Part shown: positions 35,931 to 44,359 of the stretch, in pieces
Layout of the letters: every line of letters begins with the position of its first letter
Numbering within the stretch: position 1 is the stretch's first letter
Source of the DNA: Bacteroidota bacterium
GTDB taxonomy: Bacteria; Bacteroidota; JABWAT01
NCBI GenBank assembly: GCA_013360915.1
Contig: JABWAT010000002.1
Span: forward strand, 556,009-620,008
DNA length: 64,000 nt
Reading direction: 5' to 3'
Translations under genes and position numbers: made by a program
The notes under the pieces: generated by a model
Told to the model about the DNA's origin: nothing
What the model saw: the letters and a program-made list of their open reading frames with translations, nothing else
Databases searched by the model: none

Positions 35931-36825
35931 ACCTGAGTGGTTGAAAATCACACCACCGGGTGGTGAGCGCTATCAGTTAATCAAGGGGCTGGTTACCGGC
36001 AACAACCTGTCGACGGTTTGCCAGGAAGCCAGATGCCCCAACATGTCAGAATGCTGGGGTGGCGGAACGGCCACCTTTATGATTCTGGGTAAAACCTGTA
36101 CCCGGGGCTGCCGATTTTGCCATGTAAACACGGCAAAGAACGGTGAGCCGGTCGATTTGCAGGAACCCGCAAAAATTGCTGAGTCAGCTCACATCATGGG
36201 TCTGGACTATGTGGTACTGACCATGGTGGATCGGGATGATCTGCCGGATGGTGGTGCTGGTCAGGTGGCCGCGACCATTCGCGCGATCAGGGAAAAAGAC
36301 CCCAACACCCTGATTGAAATGCTGGCGGGGGACTTTATGGGAAACCTGGACCAGGTGAAAGTGGTGGCAGACTCTAATCCCGACGTATATGCTCACAACA
36401 TTGAAACCGTTCGTCGGTTATCTCCCACCGTTCGTGATGGCCGCTGCGATTATGATCAGTCCCTCAGTATTCTTCAATGGGTTAAAAACAACTATCCCCA
36501 CCAGTACACCAAATCCTCACTGATGGTTGGGCTGGGCGAAACCCGCGACGAAATGATTGAATCCATGAAGGATTTGCGCAAACATCAGGTGGATATTCTG
36601 ACCATTGGCCAATATTTACGGCCGACAACCTGGCACCTCGAGGTGAAAGAATACATCCATCCTGACCAGTTCCGGGACTATGAAACCATTGGAAAGGAAC
36701 TGGGTTTTCTGTACGTGGCCAGCGGTCCTTTGGTACGAACTTCTTACCGGGCAGGAGAATTGTTCATGAAAGGAATGATTCAGGATCGGCGGATGCAGAC
36801 CCATGTGTCCGTATCCCACCGCTAA
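35911..36825 (+). CDS. lipA: Lipoyl synthase
   Basis: A radical-SAM enzyme of 304 residues that inserts two sulphurs into protein-bound octanoyl groups to form lipoate. Both iron-sulphur clusters are visible: the auxiliary CxxxxCxxxxxC (Cys37, Cys42, Cys48) and the radical-SAM CxxxCxxC (Cys63, Cys67, Cys70). The conserved RTSYRAGE near the C-terminus provides the cluster Ser. It is placed right before the 2-oxoacid dehydrogenase operon, whose E2 lipoyl domain is its likely substrate. No lipB or lplA is in the window, so octanoyl transfer must be encoded elsewhere. Confidence 0.96.
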   Translation: MEHKSVKPEWLKITPPGGERYQLIKGLVTGNNLSTVCQEARCPNMSECWGGGTATFMILGKTCTRGCRFCHVNTAKNGEPVDLQEPAKIAESAHIMGLDYVVLTMVDRDDLPDGGAGQVAATIRAIREKDPNTLIEMLAGDFMGNLDQVKVVADSNPDVYAHNIETVRRLSPTVRDGRCDYDQSLSILQWVKNNYPHQYTKSSLMVGLGETRDEMIESMKDLRKHQVDILTIGQYLRPTTWHLEVKEYIHPDQFRDYETIGKELGFLYVASGPLVRTSYRAGELFMKGMIQDRRMQTHVSVSHR

Positions 36826-36856
36826 TTGGAAAAAGCCGCGGGTCGGATTAATTTCA
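36826..36856 (+). promoter_or_regulatory. Weak candidate promoter for the 2-oxoacid dehydrogenase operon
   Basis: TTG at 36826-36828, a 20-base spacer, then TAATTTCA at 36849-36856, which keeps 4 of 6 defined bases of TAnnTTTG. The position is plausible, with a leader of about 70 bases, but the match is poor. Confidence 0.3.
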
Positions 36857-36931
36857 CAAACAGATTTTTAAGCCCGGACAGTTCAAATATCTGCACGGGT
36901 GCTGGTTTAACACCAATCGGAGACTCTCAGC

Positions 36932-38038
36932 ATGCCCCAACCGCCCTTACTTCCTGTGGTTCAGTTTCTCGATGAGAAAGGAGTTCCGCTCAAGGGCAAA
37001 TCCTTGCCAACTGTTCCTGATCAGGATCTGATTCTGTTGCTGAAAACCATGATCCGTGTAAGAGTGATCGATGCCCGCATGTTTAAAATGCAACGTCAGG
37101 GCCGGATCGCCTTCTACATGTCCACCTATGGCGAAGAGGCCACCCACATCGGGGCCACCTATGCCTTGAAACCGCAGGACTGGATTTTTCCGCAATACCG
37201 TGAACAGGGCGCGGCTTTCTTACGCGGATTCCCGCTTCAGTTGTTCGTTAATCAGATTTTCGGCAATGCCGGTGACATTCAGAAGGGCCGCCAGATGCCC
37301 ATGCACTGGGGAAGCCGCGATCATAATCTGGTAACCATTTCTTCCACATTGGGAACCCAGATTCCGCAAAGTGTCGGAACGGCCTATGCCATGAAGCTGA
37401 AAAAACAGGATGCCGTTACCCTGGCATTTTTTGGGGAAGGCACCACCAGTGAGGGTGATTTTCATGCCGCCTGTAATTTCGCCGGTGTGTACAAAACCCC
37501 ATCCGTATTATTCTGCAGAAACAACGGATGGGCCATTTCAACGCCTTTTAACCGCCAAACCGCTGCTGAATCCATTGCAGTTAAATCCTTCGCCTATGGA
37601 ATTGAAGGGGTGCGGGTCGATGGCAATGATATTTTTGCCGTGATTGAAGTAACCCGTCAGGCTCGTGAACGGGCTGTTTCGGGAGGCGGAGCCACCCTGA
37701 TTGAAGCCCTGACTTACCGCCTCAGTTCGCACTCCACCTCCGACGATCCCTCCGCTTACCGCAGTGAGGACCGGGATGATGGGCCGTGGAAAGACCGGGA
37801 ACCCCTCGTGCGCCTGCGTCACTACATGATGAAAGCAGGTCTGTGGACTTCCGACGAGGAAAAAGCATGGGAACAGGAATGCGAAAAAGAACTGATTGAA
37901 TGTATCAAACAGGCAGAATCCATTGGAAAACCCGATGCCGACATCATGTTTGATGACATCTACGATGAAATCCCCTGGCATCTGCAGGAACAGAAAGAAA
38001 TGATGCAGTCTTTCCTTAAAATGGAAGGAAAACGCTGA
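36932..38038 (+). CDS. bkdAA: Branched-chain 2-oxoacid dehydrogenase E1 component, alpha subunit
   Basis: A thiamine-diphosphate enzyme subunit of 368 residues. It decarboxylates the oxoacids of valine, leucine and isoleucine and passes the acyl group to the E2 lipoyl arm. The sequence follows the branched-chain (BCKDHA) rather than pyruvate type: GRIAFYMSTYGEEATH, KGRQMPMHWG, then FFGEGTTSEGDF as the ThDP-Mg site (Gly168-Gly170) with Asn197-Asn198, the SSHSTSDDPSAYR loop near 266-278, and LRHYMMKAG. The start at ATG 36932 precedes a normal N-terminal stretch. E1beta follows after 1 base, so the two are translationally coupled. Some activity on pyruvate cannot be excluded, since the window has no separate pyruvate dehydrogenase. 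Confidence 0.85.
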   Translation: MPQPPLLPVVQFLDEKGVPLKGKSLPTVPDQDLILLLKTMIRVRVIDARMFKMQRQGRIAFYMSTYGEEATHIGATYALKPQDWIFPQYREQGAAFLRGFPLQLFVNQIFGNAGDIQKGRQMPMHWGSRDHNLVTISSTLGTQIPQSVGTAYAMKLKKQDAVTLAFFGEGTTSEGDFHAACNFAGVYKTPSVLFCRNNGWAISTPFNRQTAAESIAVKSFAYGIEGVRVDGNDIFAVIEVTRQARERAVSGGGATLIEALTYRLSSHSTSDDPSAYRSEDRDDGPWKDREPLVRLRHYMMKAGLWTSDEEKAWEQECEKELIECIKQAESIGKPDADIMFDDIYDEIPWHLQEQKEMMQSFLKMEGKR

Positions 38039-38039
38039 T

Positions 38040-39014
38040 ATGCCGGTAATGAATATTATAGAAGCGATCAATAACGCTTTGCATCTGGCCTTTGAGCGGG
38101 ACTCTGATGTGGTGGCTTTCGGTGAAGATGCCGGTGCTTATGGCGGTGTTTTCCGTGCCACGAAAGGTCTTCAGGAACGATTCGGTGCCGACCGTTGCTT
38201 CGATACACCCATCTGTGAACAGGGAATCGCTGGCTTTGCTCTCGGCCTTTCTATCTATGGTATCAAACCCGTCGCTGAAATACAGTTTGCCGATTACATG
38301 TATCCGGCCTTCGATCAGATTGTCAATGAAATCGCCAAATCCAGATACCGGTCCGGTGGCATGTACCCATGTCCGCTGGTTATCCGCACACCATATGGAG
38401 GCGGGATCAACGGGGGTCATTATCACAGCCAGTCACCGGAAGCATTCTATTCCCATGCCCCCGGCCTGAAAATCGTGGTTCCTTCCGATCCTTACGAAGC
38501 AAAGGGGTTGCTGCTGGCATCCATTCAGGACCAGAATCCGGTCATTTTCTTCGAACCAAAAAAAATCTACCGGTCTGCAAAAGGGGAAGTTCCAGCCGAC
38601 TATTATGAAATTCCCCTTGGGAAAGCCCGAGTGGCCAGAGAAGGTACCGATGTAACGGTGATCGGCTGGGGTGCCATTCACCATATTAACATGGAAGCTG
38701 CAAAACTGGCCGAGAAAGAAGGAATTTCGGTTGAGGTGATCGATCTCAGAACCATTCTTCCCTGGGATGCCACAACGGTCGATGCCTCCGTTCAGAAAAC
38801 CGGCCGGTGTGTTGTTGTTCATGAAGCTCCCAGAACCAGCGGTTTCGGGGCCGAATTGTCTGCCAGTATTCACGAACGGAATATGACACGGCTTCAGGCA
38901 CCGGTTCAGCGGTTAACCGGGTGGGATACGCACTATCCCTTTTCCTTCGACTACGAATACTATCCTAACCCCAAACGGGTCTTGTGGGCCATCCGTCAGA
39001 CCCTGGAATTTTAA
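38040..39014 (+). CDS. bkdAB: Branched-chain 2-oxoacid dehydrogenase E1 component, beta subunit
   Basis: The transketolase-like partner of E1alpha, 324 residues, completing the alpha2-beta2 E1. Family motifs include GEDAGAYGGVFRATKGL, TPICEQGIAGFALG with the catalytic Glu, QFADYMYPAFDQIVNEIAK, then HSQSPEAFYSHAPGLKIV and FFEPKKIYRSA. These match the branched-chain subfamily. ATG 38040 is 1 base after the E1alpha stop; the stop is 9 bases before the E2 start with an AAGGAG site. It is cytoplasmic and acts in the oxoacid dehydrogenase complex. Length is normal. Confidence 0.88.
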   Translation: MPVMNIIEAINNALHLAFERDSDVVAFGEDAGAYGGVFRATKGLQERFGADRCFDTPICEQGIAGFALGLSIYGIKPVAEIQFADYMYPAFDQIVNEIAKSRYRSGGMYPCPLVIRTPYGGGINGGHYHSQSPEAFYSHAPGLKIVVPSDPYEAKGLLLASIQDQNPVIFFEPKKIYRSAKGEVPADYYEIPLGKARVAREGTDVTVIGWGAIHHINMEAAKLAEKEGISVEVIDLRTILPWDATTVDASVQKTGRCVVVHEAPRTSGFGAELSASIHERNMTRLQAPVQRLTGWDTHYPFSFDYEYYPNPKRVLWAIRQTLEF

Positions 39015-39023
39015 GGAGTCACC

Positions 39024-40238
39024 ATGTCAGTCTTTCAATTTCTGCTTCCCGATATTGGTGAAGGCACGGCTGAAGGAGAAATCGTCAAATGGCATGTGAA
39101 AGAGGGCGATTCCGTCATTGAAGATCAACCCATGGTTGAAGTCATGACCGATAAAGCCACCGTGCTGATTTCATCACCCAAAGTGGGAAAAATACTGAAA
39201 TTGTATGGTCGTGAGGGGGATGTCATGCCGGTTCATCAACCTATGGTCGATATCGCTCTGGATGGTGAGACGGTGTTCCCATCCACTCCGATTGAATCAG
39301 GTTCAAAAACGGAACCGGACCCGGTCATCCCCGAAAAACCTGTGCAGCCTTCCGGTTCAGGAGATGTACTGGCCACACCGGGTACCCGTAAACTGGCCCG
39401 TTCTTTGGGAGTCAATCTGTCCCTGCTGTCTGGATCCGGTAAGAATGGCCGTATCACCGATGAGGATGTCAAGGCTGCCTCTGGTGGTGTTGCCTCCAAA
39501 CCGGCTAAACCCGCTTTACCCACTGTTGAACCGGTTGCCGATGAAGAAATCCCGTTTACCGGTATCCGCAGGAAAATTGCAGACCGGATGGTGCAGTCCA
39601 AATTCACAGCTCCTCATTTCACCTACATGGACGAAGTGGATGTAACCGATCTGGTCGCCATCCGGAACCGGCTTAAATCAGAGGCAGAACAGGAAGGCAT
39701 TAAGCTGACCTACATGGCTTTTATTCTGAAAGCGCTTGGCCTTGCACTGGCCAAACACCCGATTCTTAACTCTACCTTGGATACGTCGAAGAATGTGATC
39801 CGGTTGAAAAAGTCGATTAACATCGGGATTGGCATGGATACCCCAACCGGATTGATAGTTCCTGTCATCCGGGATGTTAAAAACCTTTCTATATATAATA
39901 TAGCATCGGTCCTTCAGGACCTGGCGGCCCGGACGAAAAAAGGTCAGGTCCGTCCGGATGAGTTAAAGGAGGGTTCATTTACCATTTCAAATGTGGGTGC
40001 CATAGGCGGTCTGATGGCAACACCGGTGATTAATTTCCCCGAAGTGGCCATTATGGCCCCCGGAAAAATCCAGCAGCGCCCCGTTGTGGTTGATGGAGAA
40101 CTGAAGGTCCGCTGGATGATGTATCATTCCTGGAGTTGTGACCACCGGATTGTGGATGGGGCCGATGCCGTTCGTTGTGGCAATACATTTGCTGAAATCT
40201 TATCGCGCCCAGAATTGTTACTGATTCATCTTCGATAA
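39024..40238 (+). CDS. bkdB: 2-oxoacid dehydrogenase E2 component (dihydrolipoyl acyltransferase)
   Basis: A protein of 404 residues forming the complex core. It carries one lipoyl domain (about 1-80) with lipoylated Lys44 in MTDKATV; a Pro-rich linker; a peripheral-subunit-binding domain (about 115-150, ATPGTRKLARSLGVN ... GRITDEDV); another short linker; and the catalytic acyltransferase domain. The active site is SWSCDHRIVDG with His374 and Asp378. It transfers the acyl group from E1 to CoA. The single lipoyl domain and overall sequence fit branched-chain E2 (DBT-like). It has a strong ribosome site (AAGGAG) and is followed by E3 after 38 bases. Confidence 0.88.
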   Translation: MSVFQFLLPDIGEGTAEGEIVKWHVKEGDSVIEDQPMVEVMTDKATVLISSPKVGKILKLYGREGDVMPVHQPMVDIALDGETVFPSTPIESGSKTEPDPVIPEKPVQPSGSGDVLATPGTRKLARSLGVNLSLLSGSGKNGRITDEDVKAASGGVASKPAKPALPTVEPVADEEIPFTGIRRKIADRMVQSKFTAPHFTYMDEVDVTDLVAIRNRLKSEAEQEGIKLTYMAFILKALGLALAKHPILNSTLDTSKNVIRLKKSINIGIGMDTPTGLIVPVIRDVKNLSIYNIASVLQDLAARTKKGQVRPDELKEGSFTISNVGAIGGLMATPVINFPEVAIMAPGKIQQRPVVVDGELKVRWMMYHSWSCDHRIVDGADAVRCGNTFAEILSRPELLLIHLR

Positions 40239-40276
40239 ACGTAAACCGGAAAAACCGGTAATCATGGAGTATATAA

Positions 40277-41698
40277 ATGGCTGAATTGAATGTGGATTGT
40301 CTGGTTATTGGTGCAGGTCCCGGTGGCTATGTGGCCGGAATACGCCTGGGCCAGCTTGGTGTGAAAACGCTGGTCGTTGAAAAAGACAAAGCCCTGGGTG
40401 GTGTCTGTCTGAATTGGGGATGTATCCCCTCCAAATCACTGATCCAGATGGCCAAGACCTATGAAAAGACCGTTTCCGGAAACGAAAAAATGGGAATTAA
40501 AGCGTCTGGGGTTTCCATCGACTGGGGCAAAACTCAGGAATGGAAAAACGGAATCATTGATTCCCTCACAAGCGGAATTGCCGGATTGCTGAAAGGGAAT
40601 GGTGTGGAGCATCGGTTTGGGACAGCCACTCTTACCTCAGCCACCACGGCCGATCTGGTTGAAAAATCCGGAGAGAAACATACCATCCGTTTTAAAAATT
40701 GTATCATTGCCACCGGATCCTCCCCGATTCAGATTCCCGGATTTACTTTCGATCACAAACGGATCGTCGATTCAACCGATCTGCTTGAACTGAAGGAAAT
40801 ACCGGAATCCCTGATTCTGATTGGTGGTGGGGTGATTGGTCTGGAACTGGGAACCGTATATGCCAAACTCGGCACAAAACTGACGGTCGTTGAAATGATG
40901 GATCAGGTGCTGCCTGGAACGTCAAAAGATGTGGCTCAGCTGATTGAACGTAAACTGAAGCGGAACAAAGCCGACATTTATACATCAGCCAAAGCAAAAT
41001 CCTGGAAGGAAACATCGCAGGGAGCAGAACTGACTTTTGAAGTGGGTGGAAAAGATCAGACCGTTACTGCACAGATGATTGCGGTTGCAGTGGGTCGCCG
41101 TCCCAATTCAAAGGGCTTCGGTGCCGAAACCATCGGGGTGAAAACCAATGACCGGGGTTTCATAGAAGTTAATGACAAACTGCAGACCTCGGTGCCAACC
41201 ATTTACGCCATTGGCGATGTCGTTGGAAATCCGATGCTCGCCCACAAAGCCTCTAAGGAAGGTGAAATTGCAGCCGAAAACATTGCCGGACACAAATTCT
41301 CTACTGAAGATACCCATGTTATCCCGGGCGTGATTTTCACCGACCCTGAAATCGGCCTGGCCGGAATGACTGAAGATGAAGCAGCCAAAAAGGGAAGAGA
41401 AGTGAAAGTTGGAAAGTTCCCCTACGCCGCTCTCGGACGTGCGAAATCAACGGGAGATATAGAAGGGTTCGCAAAAATTGTCGCTGATGCCAAAACTGAG
41501 CGAATTCTAGGTGTCGAAATTGTTGGTACCAATGCCAGTGACATGATCTCAGAGGCAGCGCTTGCCATCGAAATGGGCGCCACTCTCGACGACATCCACC
41601 TGACCGTTCACCCGCACCCCACACTGGGAGAAATCATGATGGAAGCCGGGAAGGCTGCCAAAGGTGAAGCGGTTCATATCCTGAATCCGAAGAAGTAA
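40277..41698 (+). CDS. lpdA: Dihydrolipoyl dehydrogenase (E3)
   Basis: An FAD-disulphide oxidoreductase of 473 residues that reoxidises dihydrolipoamide on E2 with NAD+. The N-terminal FAD loop GAGPGGY (12-18), redox-active disulphide Cys44-Cys49 in GVCLNWGCIP, NAD-binding GGGVIGLELG, the second FAD motif TIYAIGDV, and the C-terminal His-Glu pair in HPHPTLGE are all intact. It is the last gene of the operon and is closed by a strong terminator. It may also serve other lipoate-dependent complexes, since no other E3 is seen here. Confidence 0.95.
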   Translation: MAELNVDCLVIGAGPGGYVAGIRLGQLGVKTLVVEKDKALGGVCLNWGCIPSKSLIQMAKTYEKTVSGNEKMGIKASGVSIDWGKTQEWKNGIIDSLTSGIAGLLKGNGVEHRFGTATLTSATTADLVEKSGEKHTIRFKNCIIATGSSPIQIPGFTFDHKRIVDSTDLLELKEIPESLILIGGGVIGLELGTVYAKLGTKLTVVEMMDQVLPGTSKDVAQLIERKLKRNKADIYTSAKAKSWKETSQGAELTFEVGGKDQTVTAQMIAVAVGRRPNSKGFGAETIGVKTNDRGFIEVNDKLQTSVPTIYAIGDVVGNPMLAHKASKEGEIAAENIAGHKFSTEDTHVIPGVIFTDPEIGLAGMTEDEAAKKGREVKVGKFPYAALGRAKSTGDIEGFAKIVADAKTERILGVEIVGTNASDMISEAALAIEMGATLDDIHLTVHPHPTLGEIMMEAGKAAKGEAVHILNPKK

Positions 41699-41700
41699 AG

Positions 41701-41730
41701 AAAAAGGCCACCCTGAGTGGCCTTTTTCTT
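41701..41730. terminator. Bidirectional intrinsic terminator between lpdA and the M20 peptidase
   Basis: AAAAA, a GGCCAC/GTGGCC stem (41706-41711 with 41717-41722, loop CCTGA), then TTTTTC. The symmetric A and T tracts allow use on both strands, for lpdA and for the convergent M20 gene. Confidence 0.85.
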
Positions 41731-41807
41731 TTGATGATAGTTGAACCATGATGCTTTTGTCGGATAACTTTCCGTCTGACAATTACGAAATCATGGATGC
41801 TGGTACT

Positions 41808-43172
41808 TTACTTTTTCTTTTTACCTGCTTCTCCGAGAATATCAAAATATTTCAGGAACATGGACATCCCGCCGGAGGCTTGTTGCCAGTCATAGTTTTC
41901 ATTCGGAGCGTGATAGCCATGTTCGGGCAGAGACAGTCCAAGGAAATTAATCGGTACTTTCAGATGCTTTTGCATGGTAACCACCGCTCCGATCGAGCCA
42001 CCCTCCCGTGTAAATGCAGGGGTGGTACCGAAGGCATGTTCAATGGCTTTGACGGCTGCTTCAGCATAGAATCCCTCAAAATCACCCAGATATGGAACAA
42101 GCCCGCCTTCCGGAATCACCTTGACTTCATCATTCAGTTCCTTAACGGCCTTTTTCAGTAATCGGGTAATTTTATCTGGGGTCTGATCCGGAACCAACCG
42201 GGTTGAAATCTTGGCTTCCACCCGCGGTGGAATCGCCGTTTTTACACCCGGGCCGGTATATCCGCCCACAATCCCATGGACTTCGAAAGTGGGAAGTGCC
42301 CAGATCCGGGTGGTGATCATGCCCGGATTCGGATATCTCAATGATTTGAGGCCATGTGCTTTTTTAAACTTTTCAGGATCGAATCCTGATTCAATGAAAT
42401 TGACAATTTCCCGTTTTTTGGGTTTTCTCACATCGTCATAAAAGCCGGGTATGTGCACATCACCGGTATGGGCATCGTGCAGCTGACTCAGCAACAAAGC
42501 CATCTCCGCAATCGGATTCCGGGCTGCGCCACCGCACAATCCGGAATGGCAATCTTTCTCCCCGGTTTCGAGAATCAACCGGTAAGTCTGCAGGCCGCGC
42601 AAACCGTAGGGAACAGATGGCTTCTGACGGTTCAGCCAGATGGTATCAGAAACAAGGACCGAATCGGTGACGAGGTCCTTTTTCTTTTTCAGCAGAAATT
42701 CCTCGAAACTGGGTGACCCGATCTCTTCTTCCAGTTCCCAGATAAACTTAAGATTGACTGGAATCCGGCTTTCGATGGCGTATCTGGCTGCATAAAGTGC
42801 TGTCAGAGCCGGGCCTTTGTCATCTGTGGACCCGCGCCCTGTAAAGGTGTCACCATCCACAGAAAGAACAAACGGATCGGTTTTCCATTCAGGTTCATTA
42901 CCTGGTTGTACATCTATATGATTATAGATGGTGATGGTAGGCCAATCCGGGTGAAAGGGTCCCGATGCAGTCACAACCGGATTTCCGCTGGTTTCTGTGA
43001 CGTCGGCTTTCAGTCCAAAACTGGTCAGAAGATCAGCGGCAAAGACGGCCGCCGCCCGGATATCCTTTTTATGTTCCGGAAGCATGGAAACCGAAGGGAT
43101 TTCCACAAATCGTTTCAGATGACTGATAAAACCTTGCTTTGACTGATCAATATATTCCTTCCTGCTGATCAT
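41808..43172 (-). CDS. M20-family metallopeptidase (dipeptidase-like)
   Basis: The ATG at 43172 follows an AGGAG site and gives 454 residues; an upstream frame to 43250 has no supporting signal. Di-zinc motifs: IYNHIDVQP, GRGSTDDKGPAL, WELEEEIGSPSF with the catalytic Glu pair, CHSGLCGGAARNP, and the C-terminal HGYHAPNE His. The lid domain lies between about 190 and 330. It is cytoplasmic and resembles the other M20 gene (19142-20527) in order of motifs, but not closely in sequence. It probably cleaves dipeptides or N-acylated amino acids. It ends in a Lys-rich tail. It is transcribed towards the shared terminator. Confidence 0.85.
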   Translation of the reverse strand: MISRKEYIDQSKQGFISHLKRFVEIPSVSMLPEHKKDIRAAAVFAADLLTSFGLKADVTETSGNPVVTASGPFHPDWPTITIYNHIDVQPGNEPEWKTDPFVLSVDGDTFTGRGSTDDKGPALTALYAARYAIESRIPVNLKFIWELEEEIGSPSFEEFLLKKKKDLVTDSVLVSDTIWLNRQKPSVPYGLRGLQTYRLILETGEKDCHSGLCGGAARNPIAEMALLLSQLHDAHTGDVHIPGFYDDVRKPKKREIVNFIESGFDPEKFKKAHGLKSLRYPNPGMITTRIWALPTFEVHGIVGGYTGPGVKTAIPPRVEAKISTRLVPDQTPDKITRLLKKAVKELNDEVKVIPEGGLVPYLGDFEGFYAEAAVKAIEHAFGTTPAFTREGGSIGAVVTMQKHLKVPINFLGLSLPEHGYHAPNENYDWQQASGGMSMFLKYFDILGEAGKKKK

Positions 43173-43310
43173 GACGATTTCTCCTGTATCATTTAATTGG
43201 GGTGCTGCTGTAGGTGGCCGGATCAAAGATCCTGAATATGTTATGTGCAATGGTCATGTGACGGCCAGTATAAAAGGGTAAATTACTGTGACCCCCTTCA
43301 CAATGCAAGA

Positions 43311-43341
43311 TTGATTCTGAGAATCGGTTCCCCTAACTTTA
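43311..43341 (+). promoter_or_regulatory. Candidate Bacteroidota-type promoter for the giant surface protein operon
   Basis: TTG at 43311-43313, a 20-base spacer, then TAACTTTA at 43334-43341, the same -7 octamer as at ppc. The predicted leader before the ATG at 43361 is only about 12 bases, unusually short. Confidence 0.5.
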
Positions 43342-43360
43342 CTGTGCAAATGATACAGCC

Positions 43361-44359
43361 ATGAACCGGAAACCCCTTTTATTCTTAAGTCTGTCTCTCT
43401 GTACCGGACTGTGGTGGTCTGCTTCTGGCTATGCTCAGACAGAACTGACACTGCCTGCCATACAGATTCGTCCGGTTGCACACCCATCCCTGGTAATTGC
43501 TGAACAATCCATCGTTGCTTCTATTCAATCAGCCCCGGTTCAATCCTTTACAATTGAAGCACCTTTCCAGCCTTCCTTTGATGCTCCTGCCCGCAAAATG
43601 GGATCAACCTGGTGGGGAATCTCCGGTAACCAGTTGTATAAACGGTCTGGTCTGTCGGAACCCTGGAAAGTAGTGAACCTGCGTGATGACTGGGGTAAGC
43701 CGGTACGTCTTAAGACCAATCCCGAAAGCGGCGTCCTCGTCGTGGTAACCGAACAGGGAAGAATCCGGTATAAGGATGAACGTTTACTTGGATTCCAGAC
43801 ACACCAGGAAATCATGGCCAAACGGCTGAAATCGGGAAGTGCTGAACCAAAGGTGGTTTCAACTCCTGCGACGTCTCTTGTAACCGAAACGAGTCAGACC
43901 GAAAATCAGGTTGGTTCCTTTCATTTTGATCTGTCCGAAGTGCTGTCAGTTGATCGTCAGCAAACATCGGTAGTCATTCAGTTTAAATCGGGTTGGGTGA
44001 TTCATCTCATCCAGACTCCCGATTCTTATCAGATCTGTGAAGCATGGATGAACGCTCCGGCAGAAACACCCGTGGACCTGTCTGAAAAAAGAGTGGTTCC
44101 TTATCAACTAACCGGACTTGTGAAGCCGGATGACAACCGTAAAGTTTTAAAAAATCATTCATCTCAACCTTTCTTTTCAAGTGAAACCGGCAAAACGATT
44201 GTTTGGTTGGTTTCTAACGATTTTTCTATCAGTCCGTTCTGGTCAGGAGGCATCGGGCATTTATACGATCGTCTGAACAATCAACTTCTTCAGGCTGTCC
44301 CCGATTTTTTTCTCTCCTCTACTACACTTTCACATTTTCCATTTAAGGTTAACTCATGA
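43361..44359 (+). CDS. Exported protein of unknown function, coupled to a giant surface protein
   Basis: A protein of 332 residues. The signal peptide is about 1-26 (LLFLSLSLCTGLWWSASGYAQ, quoted as LLFLSLSLCTG and LWWSASGYAQ). The mature part is beta-rich. A segment around 80-135 (TWWGISGNQLYKRSG ... VVNLRDDWG ... GVLVVVTEQGRIRYKDE) reads like two blades of a propeller, but I recognise no family. There is no T9SS sorting domain, lipobox or membrane anchor, so it probably stays in the periplasm or outer leaflet. Its stop overlaps the start of the 2678-residue protein (ATGA), so the pair is made together. A chaperone, anchor or processing role for the giant partner is a guess. Confidence 0.7.
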   Translation: MNRKPLLFLSLSLCTGLWWSASGYAQTELTLPAIQIRPVAHPSLVIAEQSIVASIQSAPVQSFTIEAPFQPSFDAPARKMGSTWWGISGNQLYKRSGLSEPWKVVNLRDDWGKPVRLKTNPESGVLVVVTEQGRIRYKDERLLGFQTHQEIMAKRLKSGSAEPKVVSTPATSLVTETSQTENQVGSFHFDLSEVLSVDRQQTSVVIQFKSGWVIHLIQTPDSYQICEAWMNAPAETPVDLSEKRVVPYQLTGLVKPDDNRKVLKNHSSQPFFSSETGKTIVWLVSNDFSISPFWSGGIGHLYDRLNNQLLQAVPDFFLSSTTLSHFPFKVNS

